Shown piece by piece: positions 8,214 to 16,323 of a stretch of 26,304 bases of DNA. The stretch is from contig NW_026712545.1 of the NCBI RefSeq assembly GCF_022539665.2, forward strand, positions 1 through 26,304. The letters run 5' to 3'. Both the position numbers and the translations under genes were made by a program. The DNA comes from Daphnia carinata. Taxonomy: Eukaryota > Arthropoda > Branchiopoda > Diplostraca > Daphniidae. The first letter of the stretch is position 1; each line of letters begins with the position of its first letter. Under the pieces are notes generated by a model. That model was not told where the DNA came from. It was given only the letters and a program-made list of their open reading frames with translations, and did not search any database.

Positions 8214-8514
8214 ACGCGTTTACAGTCAAGAAAATAGCAAATGACAGCAAAATTCCTTTCTTTCGTAGTCAGTTCATTCTTCGGAGTTAGCTGGGTTCCA
8301 GGAATATGTACTATTCATTGTACGAATCTATCTTATCGGATTGCATGCTCGATATGAAAAATACATGCCGCAAGATGTCCACCAAGTATGGTTGAAGGTG
8401 CATGCTTGAGTTATCGCATATTATTTGATTGGGTTTGTCATTTTATTAATAGCCCCTTGTGCCATACACATCCATTACGTTATTAGTCTAATGAAATCCT
8501 GAACCTGAAAATAG

Positions 8515-9332
8515 TTTGATCTTCAATGTTTTTTACTCCACCTTTATTGCATATGACGGTGCGGCAAAAATCCTTTAGGTGTTCCGTACCACTGCTAACG
8601 GGTCATTCCTTGTGTCCAATAAAATACCAACTCAATTGATAGATTCGTCCCCAAATACTGAAATAGTTCGAAATAGAACTCATCGTTTCAGCGATGTTAC
8701 CTGCACACCAAGGTTACTGTATACACTATGGTATAGAGATTACCACATGCAGTCGGGACTGAGTATCGCCAAAGGTACGCCATACATCTCAACGGATTCA
8801 GCGTGCAAGAATTTCTCCTTTGCTTCTCTGTTTTACCAAAGACCAAGCGATAATGCTACCAACTTGGTCACAGCCGGCAAAAACTTCGCCAGGTCTTGTA
8901 GAAAATGACCAAACTATACGGAAAAATCCAGGTTGTTTGTTACTTAATCGAATGACATTTTTCTCACCCACATAGACCGCATTTGGAAGAGTGCGAAGAA
9001 ACTCAAAACTCTGCAATCCTGTTCCATGAAATTTGGCATAGGGAATCGGCTAGTCACCGTCGAGTCTTAAAAACAGTCGTCGCCGAAGTAACAGCCCTTC
9101 TGAATGCACGGCAACTGATCCATGTTAGCCTGGGCCCCGAAGAACCTGATCTGTAAATGCTAAACCAGTTTCTTGATAGCGGTGTTCGTCCATAAGATAT
9201 TGGCATATTCTTCAAAAATTTACCAGCGCCCGGTGACCTGCCTCTGTATTCTTCAACGATACGATTTCTGCGTTCTGGGAAGCTTCCAAGAAGAAGATGT
9301 GCAGTGTGGAGTGGCAACTCGACTGAATGTGA
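8515..9332 (+). pseudogene. BEL/Pao pol remnant, inverted copy
   Basis: Same content as 5596-6410, in + orientation. An open stretch at 8579-8908 covers the RNase H part and ends RPSDNATNLVTAGKNFARSCR. Around 9043-9150 a frame reads VLKTVVAEVTALLNARQLI, then HVSLGPEEPDL, a stop, and MLNQFLDSG. This is the region after the BEL/Pao integrase core, where intact elements have a T-P-N-H-F-L motif. The integrase D,D,E core is absent between the two parts. Here a TAG precedes the RNase H stretch (AAAATCCTTTAGGTG), whereas the other copy reads through. These are remnants of a cytoplasmic/nuclear retroelement polyprotein that can no longer be active. Confidence 0.66.
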
Positions 9333-10034
9333 TATTTCACCTTGTGCTTTTTTAAAAGTATGAATTGCAATACAATTATACTTTACACATGCTGTAAAAA
9401 TTAAACTGTAACAAAACCTGAAAAAAAAACTGTAAAAAATTAAATCATCATGTTTGAACCAATCTTTGTTTTGGAACTTATGTCTTACAAAAGCCTTCGA
9501 ATCCCGTTTCCTGGGACTTTTCACCAGCAATATATTTAGTTTCCGATGCAACAAATATTTAACCTTCAACTAGGATGGGAAGCGATACTTCGTAGAAGTA
9601 TCGGTATCGTGGTAATAAATTTTCGCAAAAAAACATCGCGATACTGTTTTCAAGTATTGCACACACTACTGATACCAATACTTTTATTTTTATCAACGCA
9701 ATCTAGGATTGAAAGCTATTACCAAGGTAATATTTCGATAGACCAGTCAATATTCAGAAATACATTAACAGTATATTGTTCTTTCATTTCCTTTATTCTT
9801 TTTTCGTATTCCAAATCGTTGTTTGCTTTTCAAAGCAACATTTCTTCAAAATTTGTATCGGAAAGACGATTTTCGTTGGGCTGAAAATGCTTCCTTCGGC
9901 ACTGAAAAGGTTTTCGACCGAAGCCGAGAAGGCAATGGTGCGTCATATTTAATAAATATCAATTTTAATGTACCATTTGAAAGATCTCCTAAGAAAAAAC
10001 AACTTCACCGCAATTATCTTTAGAAGTTGAAACG
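9265..10034. repeat. Inverted copy of 1-835
   Basis: Base 1 of the window pairs with 10034, and homology runs to the BEL scrap at 771-835. The left copy has about 71 extra bases at 277-347. Together with the BEL inverted repeat this makes two nested palindromic arms around a 1.4-kb loop, with the 3.6-kb tRNA-like block present only on the left. Confidence 0.88.
9334..9570. other. Flank between BEL remnant and hAT end, inverted copy of 537-770
   Basis: Matches 537-770 in reverse complement with minor differences (for example one base in the TTTCCTGGGACT phrase). No gene recognised. It separates the broken BEL end from the hAT terminus at 9571. Confidence 0.5.
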
Positions 10035-10985
10035 CTGAGTGACAGAAAGAAAATTTCTTCCTTTTGATATGAAAAATAATAATATACATGGCGAGACTTT
10101 TACCCGAAGCTAGTTCTTGAGCGAAACTTTAATAATTCTTCACAAGTTTTTTATAGCAGATGACTTGCCAGTCTCAACTAACCAATTCAGCTTGATGTTC
10201 ATGTGAGCAAGTGCAGAGAGAACTAGTTCACCGTCTTCAAAGACACGAGAAAAAGGAGTTTCCAGTGCTGACAATAGAAGAAATATATGATTTACAATGA
10301 AAGATACCACCGTTTTCTTTTAAAACAATGGTCTTCTTTTTCAAAATAGTTGATGTTTGAAGTAGGTATCCTGTGGACACTGTCAAGTCCGATTGAAAGA
10401 CATCTAGCGCTTCTACTAGTAGCGTCATGGTCGTCACATATTCCTTGGTGCAATCTTTCTCCGTATTGGATTTTGAAGCGCTCGAAAACATACTTCAAAT
10501 CTTGTTTTTTATTCTTCATAAAATAGTTAACTCTTTCAACTGCATCAAAGAAAGCATTCCAGCGCGTTGCAGTAAGAATGATGAACATTAACAATTTGGC
10601 TTCAAAGACATAGGATGACTTGGAGCTCCTGCTTTGTTTGTTACAAAGAATTTCAGTTTTTCTTCTGTGGATTCCTTTAGTTTTTTTCACTTTTGGTTTC
10701 CAATTTTCAAAAGCAGGTTCAATGTGTAGCTAGCGCATCGGTGATAAGTGTGAAGAGAGTAAATATCGTTGGCGCTTCCCTTTTCCTCTTAAGTAAGCGA
10801 AGAATTTTATGGATGTGGTCGGGCTGTGATAGATACAACGTTCTTTTCTGGCGATCTGACAGAAATTCCCCTTGATGATGACGTAAATACAGGCTTCGAT
10901 CAGAAGCGCTTGGACGAAGACCAAATTTCCTTTGGAAAGTGTCGAAAGTGTGATTCCATATTCGATATGCCTGTTTAAGGCGTTA
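9571..10985 (-). pseudogene. hAT transposase remnant (core to C-terminus)
   Basis: Reading down the minus strand, three frames contribute. Near 10740 a frame gives RCASYTLNLLLKIGNQK, the conserved hAT C-A-x-H-x-L-N-L segment. Near 10570 comes TATRWNAFFDAVERVNYF, the T-R-W-N-S motif. Near 10450-10350 after a frameshift comes LLVEALDVFQSDLTVSTGYL, the typical E-A-L-D-x-L-Q block. Near 10210 is LVLSALAHMNIKLNWLVE, and at 10034-9830 the C-terminal dimerisation block shared with 1-245. The element ends at the candidate terminus TAGGATGGGAAGCG at 9571. The N-terminal zinc finger and start are missing; the sequence meets a copia remnant at about 10985. Multiple frameshifts and stops rule out activity. 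Confidence 0.78.
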
Positions 10986-12110
10986 TAAGCATTTGTGCAA
11001 ACGACAGTCCAAATCCTCCTGTCCCGCAGAACAAACCTTTCCGGTTGTTGTCAATAGATCTCTTCGTTTGACTGCCCATAGAGGAAAGCAGCCTTTACAA
11101 CCAGTTAAGACAGTTTCAGATTGTGAACAGCAACAAAATACAGGATGACTCGAAGTGTGTCGTATTAAAGAACTGACGAGAAGGTCTCTCCATAGTTTAT
11201 CCCGTAACGCTGAGAGAATCCTTTGGCTACCAGCCTGTCTTTGTAGCGTGGGGATGAACCTTGTACATTGGGCTTTGAATACCCATCGTGCCTTAATAGG
11301 TGTACGACCAGGTGGTAGTCGAGAGAGGGACCAGGTTTTGTTCAGCATGAGATACTGATATGCTGTCGTTTGGTAGAGTTGCATTGGGTTCCTTCTCCAG
11401 AACTGGGATATCTACTTGGATTGAGACGTCTGACGGAATAGGCGCGTATGGTGGCTCAGGATCAATGTCAATTACCCCTGCAACCTGGGGCATTACATCT
11501 TCTCTTGTATTATTTGGGGACCTGTTTTTGGTCTTCTTTGGGTGTAGGTACTAAGAATTTTATAAAATAGTATGGGGTAGTAATTATAGTATAATAAATA
11601 GTATAATCTAGTGTGGGGTGAAGTTGCTCGTCGAATATGATTTCCCGGCTGATTTTTTCCCTTCTAGTGGCAGGGTGCCAGAAACGGTATGCCTTTTGGG
11701 TAAGGGAGTATCCTACGAAGAAGCATTTGAGGCCCTTGGAGTCTAGCTTGCTGCCGTCAGCTTTCGGAATATGAATATATGCTGTGATTCCAAACATGCG
11801 CAAGTGTGGTATGTTCGGTTTTGTGTGGTGCCACATTTGGTATGAAGAGATCTGCTGTCTCGGACTCCTGCTTCATAAAGTAGACTGTGTGCCATCCACT
11901 GAAGTTATCATTGAAAATTATGAAGAAACGCAAACCGCTTCTTGTCTGTACGCGCATAGGGCCACATACGTCTGAATGAATTTGTTGTCCGACTTCATAG
12001 GCTCTTGTCCTACCGACACGAAAAGGGGATCTCTGCCTTTTTTCCGGATATACAACCAAGACAGGGCTGCGTTGGAGTGATGTCGATGGCTGGTAGTATG
12101 AAGCCATCTA
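10983..12110 (-). pseudogene. Ty1/copia retrotransposon pol remnant (integrase to RT start)
   Basis: From 12110 down: VHAVDGFILP-like sequence, then a C-x-x-C-type CLGCISGKK and a frame with IHSDVCGPM, which carries the first catalytic aspartate of copia integrase. Next comes SGWHTVYFMKQESE, then an abrupt jump to a frame with PNIPHLRMFGITAYIHIP and KCFFVGYS, the conserved H-L-R-x-F-G and F-x-G-Y segments after the integrase core. At 11384-10983 [20 protein letters not shown] begins the reverse transcriptase. The second D and the E of the integrase core were lost in the jump near 11840, and the RT stops before its YVDD motif. Frames change at least three times. No LTR or primer-binding site is seen. 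It abuts the hAT remnant on one side and the tRNA-Cys repeat on the other. Confidence 0.85.
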
Positions 12111-12130
12111 CTGCATGATTGGATGACATG

Positions 12131-12420
12131 TTATAGATTAAAATAGAGAGTTTTTGTTATAAGATGACAAGTTAATCTGATCTGATGCTTGGTCATGTAA
12201 ATTAAAATAAACAACATCGATACGACAGTAATTGAATTTCTTGTTAAACAAGGAAATCGTTTCTCATTTAAAGGAAGTAATTCTCCTTCGGTGTGCGCAT
12301 TTTCAATTGATTTAGCTTAGGATGATTATTTAATTAATTTATATCCAGATATCTCGATATAATTTCATGCCCTTTATAAACTCAATCTATGAAATGGCAC
12401 CAATGCCTCTTATGTTTGAA
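12131..12420. repeat. tRNA-Cys flank repeat, unit 1
   Basis: About 290 bp of AT-rich sequence beginning TTAAAATAGAGAG recurs in the same orientation at 12681-12955 with roughly one change in ten, and its first 60 bases recur at 26101-26159. It lies on the 3' side of the tRNA-Cys. It contains no open frame. Confidence 0.8.
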
Positions 12421-12491
12421 GGGGGCACCCAGGTTTGAACTGGGGACCCTACGATCTGCAGTCGTATGCTCTACCACTGAGCTATACCCCC
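12420..12491 (-). tRNA. tRNA-Cys (anticodon GCA), intact
   Basis: The minus strand folds fully. Acceptor GGGGGTA pairs with TGCCCCC (one G-T pair) with discriminator T, the cysteine identity base. D stem GCTC/GAGC encloses AGTGGTA. Anticodon stem TACGA/TCGTA holds loop CTGCAGA, giving GCA. T stem CCCAG/CTGGG encloses TTCAAAC. Length is 72 nt without intron. A and B boxes are canonical. No strong T-run follows closely. It is one of only two tRNAs in the window that look functional. Confidence 0.95.
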
Positions 12492-12680
12492 ATTACACAA
12501 CAATGGTCAGAAAAACAAGTTACTGTTAGAAAATTAAAAATAAATAACAAATTTCGTTATGTGATGAGCATTCGACAGGCAGCATTCCGATGGTCAGCCT
12601 ACCTCATCTTTTATGACATTGGCGTTTTCTGTTCGCTTTAACTATTCAGTCACCTTTCTCTTTCGCGTTAGAATACAGTA
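12492..12680. other. tRNA-Cys upstream flank
   Basis: Sequence on the 5' side of the tRNA-Cys. It recurs at 25924-26100 beside a truncated tRNA-Cys, with about 85-90 per cent identity by eye. No gene recognised. Confidence 0.55.
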
Positions 12681-12955
12681 TTAGAATAGAGAGTATTTGT
12701 TCCAAAATGGCAAGTTAATCTGATTTGATATTAAGTCTTGTAAATTAAAATAGACAACATCCACACGACGGTAATCGAATTTCTTGTTAAACAAGGAAAA
12801 CGTTTCTCATTTAAAGGAATTTATTCTCCTTCAGTGTTCCCATTTTTAATTATCTTCGCTTAGGATGATTATTTAACAAATTTATATCTAAACATCTCGA
12901 AATAATTGCATGCCCTTCTAAACTAATACCTTGAATTGATACCAATGCATCTTAT
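12681..12955. repeat. tRNA-Cys flank repeat, unit 2 (tRNA missing)
   Basis: Second copy of 12131-12420. Where unit 1 passes into the tRNA, this copy passes after CATCTTATGT into the segment shared with 26168-26304. The tRNA of this tandem unit has therefore been lost or replaced. Confidence 0.78.
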
Positions 12956-13145
12956 GTATCCAGGTTCCGCTTCAGTAGCTGTGACAAGACTGTGTATTCT
13001 TGGTCGCGGGGTATTCTTAGTTACAGGGATTGCTAGTTTACCATTTACTACATCTTCCTTTATCGTGGGCTACGATTTCAACTTAAGACTTGATGAGCAT
13101 GAGCAGGAGGTGCACATGTATCACAAGCATGAGGTGAAAATATGA
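12936..13145 (+). CDS. Short open frame repeated near the window end, unrecognised
   Basis: A 69-codon frame with a hydrophobic middle (LCILGRGVFLVTGIASL) followed by a polar tail rich in Asp, Glu and His. I do not recognise it. The second copy at 26168-26304 keeps the frame open to the window edge. Differences include silent third-position changes (GTG/GTT, CTG/CTT) and several conservative replacements (V/I, F/L, R/K), so it may derive from a coding exon. There is no splice, promoter or family evidence, and it could equally be part of an unrecognised repeat. Confidence 0.3.
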   Translation: MIPMHLMYPGSASVAVTRLCILGRGVFLVTGIASLPFTTSSFIVGYDFNLRLDEHEQEVHMYHKHEVKI

Positions 13146-13240
13146 TAACACTATGAGGTTAGCATAGTTCCTCGTAGGACGTTAGAGGTGGTTGGTGAAA
13201 TATGACAGATGCAACGGACAGATATGGGGTGAGAAAATTT
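13146..13240. other. Unassigned sequence beyond gypsy end
   Basis: G-rich on the + strand. It could be 3' sequence of the gypsy element, but no LTR partner occurs anywhere in the window. Confidence 0.3.
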
Positions 13241-15640
13241 AGGCGAGTGAGAGCATCGGTATGTGAGACACATAGCGTGTAACCGGATGTAACGTGCGGG
13301 TGTTGATGAGGTAGGGTCGTCCGAAACGCGTGATTCCACGCGCGGTCGATGTCTCTTGGCCTCTTGACGAAGTGGCGACTGCGGGAGCGACCGGTGAAAA
13401 CCAGTGAAATGGACTCTCGTCAGTCGGGTGGGTTGTATACTTCTGTGGTAGTAACCATCCAACTTGGGGCAAAGCTGGAAAAGTCTGGGACACTACGTCC
13501 TGCGGAGGTGGTTTAGCCGAATACTATAAAAACGGTGAAGAATGTGGAGGAGCTGGGCTGCGTTCTCGCTGTGCATTGATCGCTCAGCGGGTTCTCCTGA
13601 AGTTTCCCCATCTAGGGTGTGGACTACATACGAATGGGGATCTGCATATACCTTTTTAAAATTACCCGGAATCCAATCTCTGGAAACGCGAACTCGGACC
13701 GTCTGCCCGACGGACAAAACGGAACCACGGATGGTTGGGAAACTGCCATGGTTGAATGACGCTGCTGCATTGCTTTTGTGTAACTGCTGTCAGACGGTAG
13801 GCGCACTAACGACCCTGGGCTGGAGTGCTGAGGTGGTGTAAGGAAGAGCGCCACTAAAGTGGCGGCCTTGTAGGAGGACGGCGGGTGAAGAGTTATTTCA
13901 CCGTCTTACGGTTCTCTCGGCCAACGCATTTGACTGCGGATATTTTGGGGTGTGTTGAATGCCCTTGGAGGCAGAATAGCGGCGGAACTCTGCACTCCTG
14001 TATTGGTGTCCATTGTGGGACCGTAGCACGGATGGAATCTCAAAATCGGCGAAAATCCGATCGAGCTCTGCGATGACTGCAGACGAGACCGTTGACTTTA
14101 GTGGGACAAAACATGGCCATTTTCTGTAGTAGTCAACGACGAGCAAGTAGGGGACTCCTTTGAATTCAAACAGGTCTGACCCCACAACCTGGAAAGGATG
14201 CAGCGAGGCCTCAACAGGTTTCAGTGGCTGGGCAGGATTTTGGTTTGCATTTTCTTTGCAGGTTGAACACGACGCCACCATGTTTCGGACTTGGTTAATG
14301 TAGCCTGGTCAGTACACAACCGATTTTGCGCGTTCGACACATTTGACTTCTCTGAAGTGGCCAAGGTGGATTTTCCGTGAGTTTTCCTGCTGCAATGATT
14401 TCCGGACCACCACCGTTTCCCCTCGAAGAAGAGGCCATCGCATTCTGACAACTCGTGCCGAACGTTCGAAAAGGGTTAGTTCGTTATTGGACAATTTCTA
14501 TTGTGTTCGGGTCATCCTTTGAAAAGCATGTCTTTCACCACTTGTGGGGCGGGATCAGTGGCAGCGGCGCTGGCGTAACGGGTTCTGGTGTCCGTAGCGG
14601 GCATGGCCGACGTAATCACCAAATGTAAGCGCTCATCACTTGATTGTGATTGGTCTTCCGTGTGGATAATGGAACTGGAGGCACGGCTGAGGGCATCGGA
14701 AAGGAGAGGTCACGTCCTGGTTTGCAGATAAAAACTAAGTCGTGCCGTTCAAGTTAAAGGAGGATGCGCTGGATGCGGAGCGAGCATGATGCCATTGGTT
14801 TGTTGAGGAGGCTTGCTAGGGGCTTGTGGTCGTTTTCAACGACCACTGCCTGTCCATACACGTATTGGCGAAAACGGTCCAGTCCAAACTGAATAGCAAG
14901 GAGTTCCTTTTCGATCTGCACGTAACGTTTCTGTGTTTCCGTCAGGGTTACGGATGCATTGGCGACGGGCTGGTTGTCTTGTAATCATACTGCTCCAAGG
15001 ACGGTGGGGGAGGCATCGACGGATTTAACCAGAGGAAGATCGGGATCGAAAGGCGCAGCACTGGCAATTAGGCAAACGACGCATGGCATGTTTAGTATTG
15101 CTTCCACCTTGGTTGGTTCAGCCATTAATTGACCTTCTTTGACGATGTGGCCAAGCCAGGGTATCTCCTGCAGGAAGAAATGACACTTTTTAATGTTTAG
15201 ACGTAGATTAACATCGTGACAGCGACGAAGGACAGCTACCAGGCGTTCATTTATTTGCTTTTTTGCCTCTCCCCGTACCAGCAAATCATCTAAGTCGATT
15301 TCAATGCCATCTATGCCATAGAAAAATTTCTCCATGGTGCACTGGCACATCTTGGGTGCTGATCGAATGTCAAACGGTAACCCCGACAGAAACGGAATCG
15401 TCCGAAAGGGGTCACCATGTTGCATAAGTATGACGACTCATTGCATGGAAGTATCTGGTAACTCGTGCGATGATCTCCACGTCTTCCATCTCTGCGAGCT
15501 TTTTTTCGACCGGGTTTCGGAGACAGAACGCCAGGCGTCGGATTGCATGTACTTCGGGGAAAACATCTGGGCTCACCTTAATGGTATGTTCAGTCGGTAG
15601 CCGTCCCAAGCCAGTAAATACATCTGCGTAGGGGGCGAGG
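13240..15640 (-). pseudogene. Ty3/gypsy retrotransposon pol remnant (RT, RNase H, integrase)
   Basis: Read down from 15640. The first segment is YADVFTGLGRLPTEHTIK with LAEMEDVEIIARVT, the usual run-in to gypsy RT. After a deletion come LPFDIRSAPKMCQ, IEIDLDDLLVRG (motif C aspartates kept) and IPWLGHIVKEGQL. RNase H follows (VKSVDASPTVLGAV near 15020, KELLAIQFGLDRFRQYVYG near 14900). The integrase zinc-binding part is at 14380-14240 (HLGHF, KCVERAK, CSTC). The integrase core is at 14220-13900 (GSDLFEF, RSHNGHQ, LAERTV), and a C-terminal WIPGNFKKVYADPHSYVV is at about 13670-13610. It lacks gag, protease and LTRs. The second catalytic Asp of the integrase is His, and frames are broken several times. 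The integrase tail resembles K02A2.6-like gypsy proteins. Confidence 0.88.
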
Positions 15641-15865
15641 AAAAAGCAAAAAACATTTGGCGGAGGTGGAAAAGCGGAGGCGGCAGCAAACCGGAAAAAT
15701 TGCAGGGAAATGGAAAATTTCTTCAAAAATAACAATGTGCCACAGTTGGATGAAGAATTTGACGACGACGTTGATGAGGGATACCTCCAATACAATGGAA
15801 CGGACATTTCCAGTCGCTGCCAACACCAGGGTCATCTGAGGCAATTACTTCTCATGTCACTTTGA
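15632..15865 (+). CDS. Exon-like acidic open frame, unrecognised
   Basis: This open frame runs after a TAG at 15629. It reads a basic, glycine-rich head (ARKKQKTFGGGGKAEAAA), then an in-frame Met at 15710 with MENFFKNNNVPQLDEE, an acidic run FDDDVDEGY and LQYNGTDISSRCQHQG, ending at TGA 15863-15865. The low-complexity head and acidic centre look like a real protein rather than a chance frame. I cannot name a family; an M-x-x-F-F start followed by polar sequence occurs in some transposase and nuclear proteins. A second copy exists at 25266-25499 (minus), and its end survives at 5535-5584. A good splice-acceptor-like TTTTTCTGTTTTACAG lies 80-100 bases downstream (15947-15962). A fusion to the gypsy remnant on the other strand is coincidental. 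Confidence 0.4.
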   Translation, partial: GARKKQKTFGGGGKAEAAANRKNCREMENFFKNNNVPQLDEEFDDDVDEGYLQYNGTDISSRCQHQGHLRQLLLMSL

Positions 15866-16323
15866 CAAAAGATGGTGTGTTTTCATTGTACGATTATAGC
15901 ACTTGGTCAGTTTAATGTTTTAAATTCCCTAATTCCTCATAATTATTTTTTCTGTTTTACAGTACGAAGGCAAAAGGAAAAAAGGGCAAAAAGACAACAG
16001 GCAAGGTCTTTATAGAAGGATCACGACGCTGATCGAGGTCTCGAGCACGATTAGAGGCGCGATTAGGGGTTTCTTTTGCCTTTGTCAAAGATACTGAACA
16101 AAGTGGCTACGTTTTCTCTGAATGCTGTGTAAAAGCACAGGTACAAAGGATGATTGCAACCAATGTAGTGTTTGCGATTCATGGATCCATAAGGCCTGTT
16201 TCTTCATAATTCATATTATATTTTTCTGAGGTTTTCCTACAAACATTCATTGCGATTCCATAATATCACACAAAGTGTGATTAAAAAACCAATAATGGAA
16301 AATAATAAATATTTGTCGCATTA

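Larger units (their letters stand above)
8180..9333. repeat. Inverted repeat, right arm (partner 5596-6748)
   Basis: Reverse complement of 5596-6748 with a small deletion near the tRNA piece and scattered substitutions. On its outer side it continues without a break into the inverted copy of 537-770. The left arm does not, so this side preserves the older junction. Confidence 0.87.

Noticed and set aside
9054-9569. 171-codon open frame on the minus strand
   Set aside because: Its second half runs antisense through the BEL/Pao remnant and the first half is unrecognised flank. The equivalent frame in the other copy is broken after 63 codons.
12435-12641. 68-codon + frame across the tRNA-Cys
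   Set aside because: It starts within the antisense of an intact tRNA gene and has no protein character.
15640-15807. N-terminal extension of the gypsy frame on the minus strand
   Set aside because: Upstream of PYADVF the minus frame has no gypsy likeness and is the antisense of the exon-like acidic frame.
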